From a virus, in IMG/VR virus record IMGVR_UViG_3300046002_005800, positions 1 through 40,524 of that record: a stretch of 40,524 bases of DNA. One strand, 5' to 3'. Position 1 is the first letter of the stretch. Every line of letters begins with the position of its first letter. This document shows positions 37,461 through 40,524 of the stretch, piece after piece. Position numbers and translations under genes: made by a program. Below the pieces are notes generated by a model. That model was given only the letters and a program-made list of their open reading frames with translations. It had not been told where the DNA came from and did not search any database.

Positions 37461-37979
37461 TCAGGCTGTCGCCTTGCGCGCCCACGGGGGCGATGCGGCA
37501 GGTGTGGCCTGGGCGGCGGGCCGGGCGGGTGCTGCGTGCGCTGCAGCGGGCAGGGCGGCGCCGGCCGGCTCGAAACCGCTGATCTCGGCCTTGGCGGCGT
37601 AGTTGCCTTGCGCGGCGCGGATCTTGGTGCGGATGCGCACGACGCGCTGGAACAGCTGATCGCTGTCGTCGAGCTGGTTGATTCCGACCGACCGGCACAG
37701 CGCCGACAGCTGCGACTGTCCGATCTGCTCGGCCTGCTGGTTCGTGTGCTGGATGTTCAGGGTCGACCACACCTTGCGCTTGGCGAACGGCGCCGGGTCG
37801 ATCACCGTGCACTCGATCTCCAGGCCGGTGCCGTTGCCCGACTTGAGCGGCTTGACATCGGCGTTCGTGATCTCGACGGTGTACAGGCCGGCCGGCAGCG
37901 GCTCGTTGTCGCGTGGGGCCTGGGGTTCGACGTTGGCGGCGTTGAAGCCGCCGGGGATGAATTGGGCGAGGGATGCCAT
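37461..37979 (-). CDS. DUF669 single-strand-binding-like protein
   Basis: The 172-residue protein fits DUF669: LPAGLYTVEITNADVKPLKSGNGTGLEIECTVID, then KRKVWSTLNIQHTNQQAEQIGQSQLSALCRSVG. It ends in an Ala/Pro-rich tail. Members sit beside phage recombinases and are thought to bind single-stranded DNA. Its stop is two bases before the nuclease ATG. Confidence 0.87.
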   Translation of the reverse strand: MASLAQFIPGGFNAANVEPQAPRDNEPLPAGLYTVEITNADVKPLKSGNGTGLEIECTVIDPAPFAKRKVWSTLNIQHTNQQAEQIGQSQLSALCRSVGINQLDDSDQLFQRVVRIRTKIRAAQGNYAAKAEISGFEPAGAALPAAAHAAPARPAAQATPAASPPWARKATA

Positions 37980-38008
37980 GGTGGTTGGGGCTTTCGTGTT
38001 GGCCGGGT

Positions 38009-38770
38009 TCAGGCGGCGTGGAGTTGCGGTTGCTGGGCTTGCGAGAGTTGGGCGGCAAAGTCGCCCCAGGTCAGCGGGCAGTCATGCAAGCCAAAGCGGC
38101 TGCCCGATGGGTAAGCGGGGTGCGGGTCGAGGTACAACATGCGCTCGCCGGTCTTCACGGCCTTGTTCTCCTTGCCACCGAATCCGGCGTCGGTCTTCTT
38201 GAGGGCGATGCGGTGGGCAGCAAACCCCACGATGTCGACCCACTCGGAGCACAGCGCGGCCGCGCGGTCGTGCAGCTTCAGCACGTAGGCGTCGTAGCCT
38301 TCGTGGGTCGGCGACTCGATGCGCTTCTGCTTGACGTGGCAGATCAGCGTGATGGCCAGGCCGCGGTCGCGGCGCAGGGCTTCCAGGCCGTCCAGCAGCG
38401 TGCGCCACTCAGCCGCGGCGGCCACGTAGCCTTTCCCGTAGCCGGGCGTCTCCACGTTGTCCCACTTGTTCTGCGCGCAGACGTGGGCGTGCACCAGCGG
38501 CTCCAGCCAGTCGAGCGAGTCGATGAACACCGACTGGAAGTCGTGCGGCTCGTTCAGCAGCGTGCCGATCGCGCCGTACACGTCCGACAGCGTGCGGGCC
38601 AGCGGGAAGGCCTGCGCGTCGATGCCCGACATGCCGTCTTCGGTCAGGATGCCGATGGAGTGCGGCGCCATCGCGGCAAACGTGCTCTTGCCGATCTTTG
38701 GCTCGCCGGCGAGCAGGATCTTGGGCGCTTCGAGGCGGCGGGTGCGGTTGATGCTCTTGAGGTCGAACAT
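38009..38770 (-). CDS. Sak4-like RecA-fold ATPase (AAA_24)
   Basis: This 253-residue protein has Walker A AGEPKIGKSTF (near residue 22), Walker B SVFIDSLDWLE, and the later LICHVKQKRI sensor. Phage proteins of this kind (Sak4/AAA_24) are single-strand annealing recombinases that act with an SSB-like partner, here probably the DUF669 protein. Length and neighbours fit. Confidence 0.9.
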   Translation of the reverse strand: MFDLKSINRTRRLEAPKILLAGEPKIGKSTFAAMAPHSIGILTEDGMSGIDAQAFPLARTLSDVYGAIGTLLNEPHDFQSVFIDSLDWLEPLVHAHVCAQNKWDNVETPGYGKGYVAAAAEWRTLLDGLEALRRDRGLAITLICHVKQKRIESPTHEGYDAYVLKLHDRAAALCSEWVDIVGFAAHRIALKKTDAGFGGKENKAVKTGERMLYLDPHPAYPSGSRFGLHDCPLTWGDFAAQLSQAQQPQLHAA

Positions 38771-38781
38771 GGTCTTCTCCT

Positions 38782-39204
38782 TCAGCCCAGCGCGCGCTGG
38801 TCGGGCTCGGCGGCGGGCACGTTTGCCCCGCCTTGCGTGTAGCGGTTCGGGTCTTCGATCACGATGTAGACCCGGCCGCCCGCGGTGTCGGCCAGCTCGT
38901 GGCTGGCCTGCGTGTTGGCCATCGTCATGACGGCCTTGACCCCATCCTTGAAGGTGACCGACTCGACGGCGGCAACGAACCGCGTGCGGTCGTCGGTGGC
39001 GATGATCTCGACGGCCTGGCGGATGGCGTGGGCCACCTGGTCGCGCACTTCGTCGATCACGTCCTTCTGCTTCTGCTCGGGCAGGCGCAGCCAGGGCTTG
39101 TCGAGTGAGCGAAGCTGCTTCATGGCGGCGGCCATGACCTCGCCGAGCATGAACTCGCGGGCCAGCTCGCGCGGGGTCTTGTCGATGGTGGCGGCGGTGT
39201 CCAT
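38782..39204 (-). CDS. Hypothetical protein of the recombination module
   Basis: The 140-residue protein (MDTAATIDKTPRELAREFMLGEVMAAAMKQLRSL...VESVTFKDGVKAVMTM...GGRVYIVIEDPNRY) is half helix, half sheet. Similar genes accompany Sak4 in phages; the function is unknown to me. Its ATG overlaps the previous stop (TGATG at 39204). Confidence 0.78.
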   Translation of the reverse strand: MDTAATIDKTPRELAREFMLGEVMAAAMKQLRSLDKPWLRLPEQKQKDVIDEVRDQVAHAIRQAVEIIATDDRTRFVAAVESVTFKDGVKAVMTMANTQASHELADTAGGRVYIVIEDPNRYTQGGANVPAAEPDQRALG

Positions 39205-39614
39205 CAGATGCCCACCTTCACGCTGACCTTGGCCGGCGCGATCGTGACCACGCGCGCCAGCTCGCCCCACAGATCCGGCCGCTCGCGCCGCAGGTACTTG
39301 CAGCCGGTGGCGTCGAGCGCGCGGGTGGTCTTCACCGGCACCAGTGCCTGGTCCCACTTCACCGTGATGTTGCGCAGCGTGTCGAGGTCGTCGCACTTGT
39401 AGGACATGCTGCCGGTCAGCGTGACCTTGTAGCCGCCGGCTTCCACCGTGGTGGAGCCTTCTTCCTTGGCCGGCGAAAGCGCGATGATGCGGTCCTCGGC
39501 TTCGATACGCTTCTTCTTGGCCGCGTCCTCGTCGCGTTTGGCGGCGATGTACCAGCTCACGGCGTCAGCCGGGGCGTTGGAGGTCGGGTTGATCTGAGAG
39601 AGAACGGCGCTCAT
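39204..39614 (-). CDS. Hypothetical phage protein
   Basis: This 136-residue protein starts at ATG 39614 with AAGGAG seven bases upstream. An N-terminal helix with AAKRDEDAAKKKRIEAEDRIIAL is followed by strands (GGYKVTLTGSMSYKCDDLDTL). Proteins of this outline precede the recombination genes in many siphoviruses and podoviruses. No named function. Confidence 0.78.
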   Translation of the reverse strand: MSAVLSQINPTSNAPADAVSWYIAAKRDEDAAKKKRIEAEDRIIALSPAKEEGSTTVEAGGYKVTLTGSMSYKCDDLDTLRNITVKWDQALVPVKTTRALDATGCKYLRRERPDLWGELARVVTIAPAKVSVKVGI

Positions 39615-39664
39615 GTGCGCTCCTTGCAGTTGTGGCCGCGTGCGGCCGGTGGTTGATTCGGTGT

Positions 39665-39808
39665 TCAGCCCAGCCAGAACCGGCGCCAGGCCAGGAACCA
39701 GCGGGCCAGGGTGCTGCACGGCACGATGCGCGGCATGGGCTTCATTTCGACGCAGGCCCGGCCTTGATTGCAGCGGCCGGTGCAGCAGGTATTGCGGTTG
39801 GTAGTCAT
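39665..39808 (-). CDS. 47-residue cysteine-rich peptide
   Basis: The frame (MTTNRNTCCTGRCNQGRACVEMKPMPRIVPC...) overlaps the previous gene by four bases (ATGA) and has GAGG seven bases upstream. CC-x3-C-x5-C suggests metal binding. The hydrophobic end (LARWFLAWRRFWLG) may associate with membrane. Confidence 0.65.
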   Translation of the reverse strand: MTTNRNTCCTGRCNQGRACVEMKPMPRIVPCSTLARWFLAWRRFWLG

Positions 39809-39927
39809 TGCGGCACCTCGGCTGCGAGAGGGAACACAGCGACAGCCCAGGCGCCGAAGGTCAGCAGCGCAGCCGTTGCCAGCAATGCAAACTCGTTGGC
39901 TACGTGGCGCCAGTTGATGCGGCTCAT
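39805..39927 (-). CDS. 40-residue membrane peptide
   Basis: The frame starts at ATG 39927 and encodes a single hydrophobic helix (FALLATAALLTFGAWAVAVF) after a short polar start. It overlaps both neighbours by four bases. Small early membrane peptides of this sort are common in phage early operons. Confidence 0.65.
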   Translation of the reverse strand: MSRINWRHVANEFALLATAALLTFGAWAVAVFPLAAEVPQ

Positions 39928-40052
39928 TCCTCGCTCCCAATCTCGTCAAACAGCGCTTTGAGTGCGCCAGTCGTCACCAGCACGAACATCAGCAGCACAA
40001 GCGCGGGGACTGCCGCCAGCATGGCCAGGGCGCGGAAGGCGCGGCGGATCAC
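39924..40052 (-). CDS. 42-residue membrane peptide
   Basis: The frame starts at GTG 40052, overlapping the stop before it (GTGA). It has a basic N-terminus (MIRRAFRAL), one hydrophobic helix (AVPALVLLMFVLVTTGAL) and an acidic end. The tight overlaps and matching codon use support it. Confidence 0.65.
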   Translation of the reverse strand: MIRRAFRALAMLAAVPALVLLMFVLVTTGALKALFDEIGSEE

Positions 40053-40255
40053 GCGACCCCCTTGAACCACGAGGGCATCTCGTTCCTGAACCAGTCGAAG
40101 GCGTCTTGCTCGGGCATGCCGCCGATCAGATCCATGACGGCTTGGCGCACCTGGGCATCGGTCATGCTCAATTCAATGCCGATGGCGCGGGTTCCTGCAT
40201 TGCCATGCGGGTGCATGGATTCGACCGACTGGCAAGCGATGTAAACAGGTTTCAT
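40049..40255 (-). CDS. Small hypothetical early protein
   Basis: The 68-residue product (MKPVYIACQSVESMHPHGNAGTRAIGIELSMTDAQVRQAVMDLIGG...) ends with a helical segment. ATG 40255 is chosen because GGAGG lies eight bases upstream; ATG 40261 overlaps the previous stop but is almost on top of the ribosome site. Function unknown. Confidence 0.72.
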   Translation of the reverse strand: MKPVYIACQSVESMHPHGNAGTRAIGIELSMTDAQVRQAVMDLIGGMPEQDAFDWFRNEMPSWFKGVA

Positions 40256-40257
40256 GC

Positions 40258-40522
40258 TCATTCCTCCGCCAGAAAGCCAAGCGCGTCATTCATCAGCTCG
40301 CGGGCACGTTCCGGGTTGATCTGCCCATACCAGCCACACAGCGCTTTGCTTGCAGCGTCCAGTGCTTCGCGGGCTTCGACGATCTGGCCCAGCATGTATT
40401 CCGGGTCGAGCGTGTCTTGCAGCGGCTGAACGCGGGCCGGCTTGGCGTCTTGGTGGATCGCCTCGAAAGCAGCACGCCGCGAAACGTCGAGCGCTTGCGT
40501 CGCGGTTCCGAGCACTGCGCGT
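40258..40522 (-). CDS. Hypothetical early protein, 3' part (continues at base 224)
   Basis: This is the C-terminal portion of the 120-residue protein that starts at ATG 224. Positions 40397-40522 repeat bases 1-126; the unique part is 40258-40396. It ends ARELMNDALGFLAEE. The codon phase is unbroken across the joint, which is the strongest evidence that the contig is circular. Confidence 0.85.
   Translation of the reverse strand, partial: RAVLGTATQALDVSRRAAFEAIHQDAKPARVQPLQDTLDPEYMLGQIVEAREALDAASKALCGWYGQINPERARELMNDALGFLAEE
40397..40522. repeat. 126-bp terminal overlap, copy 2
   Basis: Identical to bases 1-126. The last two bases of the window (CT) differ from bases 127-128 (TC), as expected at the ragged end of an assembled contig. 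Confidence 0.95.
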
Positions 40523-40524
40523 CT

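Overview
The window is one complete circular phage genome opened at an arbitrary point. Bases 1-126 are repeated exactly at 40397-40522, and a leftward gene reads across the joint in frame, so the unique length is about 40,396 bp. The gene set is that of a temperate, short-tailed phage of the Bordetella BPP-1 / Burkholderia Bcep22 type: a T7-like head-tail connector, nozzle and internal virion proteins combined with a tyrosine integrase, a CI-like repressor and lambda-style divergent control. The high G+C by eye and the protein relatives suggest a Burkholderiales (Betaproteobacteria) host; this is inference.

Layout. Positions 225-1260 are the immunity region. A repressor gene reads left. Two nearly identical promoter/operator blocks, PL-OL at 271-314 and PR-OR at 1202-1246, flank it; each has two operator copies 24 bp apart. 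Rightwards from PR come a Cro-like gene (probably leaderless), a terminator, a primase-polymerase/helicase replicase with a GGGAAA-rich candidate origin just behind it, a RusA resolvase, small regulators, terminase, portal, scaffold, capsid and cement proteins, a lectin-like plus polysaccharide-lyase pair, tail tube proteins, internal virion proteins, a tail spike and two small membrane proteins, ending near 29257. A partial tRNA-Ser attP with repeated arm-type sites follows at 29259-29467. Leftwards from PL, through the joint and back to 29470, runs one long early operon: small proteins, a recombination module (Sak4-like ATPase, DUF669 protein, PD-(D/E)XK nuclease), a 5-kb cassette region, a DUF4224 protein and the integrase.

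The unusual part is 31095-36020. Ten imperfect palindromes with integron attC architecture (RYYYAAC box, 5-base spacer, hairpin arm with one extra base, loop, arm, 6-base spacer, GTTRRRY box) divide this stretch into ten cassettes holding at least thirteen small genes, including a cytosine-C5 methyltransferase and a DEDDh exonuclease. A lone GTTAGCC box marks the left edge. Judged by the extra base, all ten attC point rightwards, yet every gene reads leftwards with the phage operon. Six genes stop with a TAA formed by the first three bases of their cassette. Three genes start inside enlarged attC loops, so the attC arm is translated as their N-terminus. Joining the two outer boxes restores a tidy phage gene junction. 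No integron integrase gene is present; the phage integrase is a different subfamily. I read this as an integron cassette array captured by a phage and adapted to its early operon, with cassette movement presumably depending on a host IntI.

Not found: a recognisable endolysin, a complete tRNA, a CRISPR array, a reverse transcriptase or an insertion sequence.
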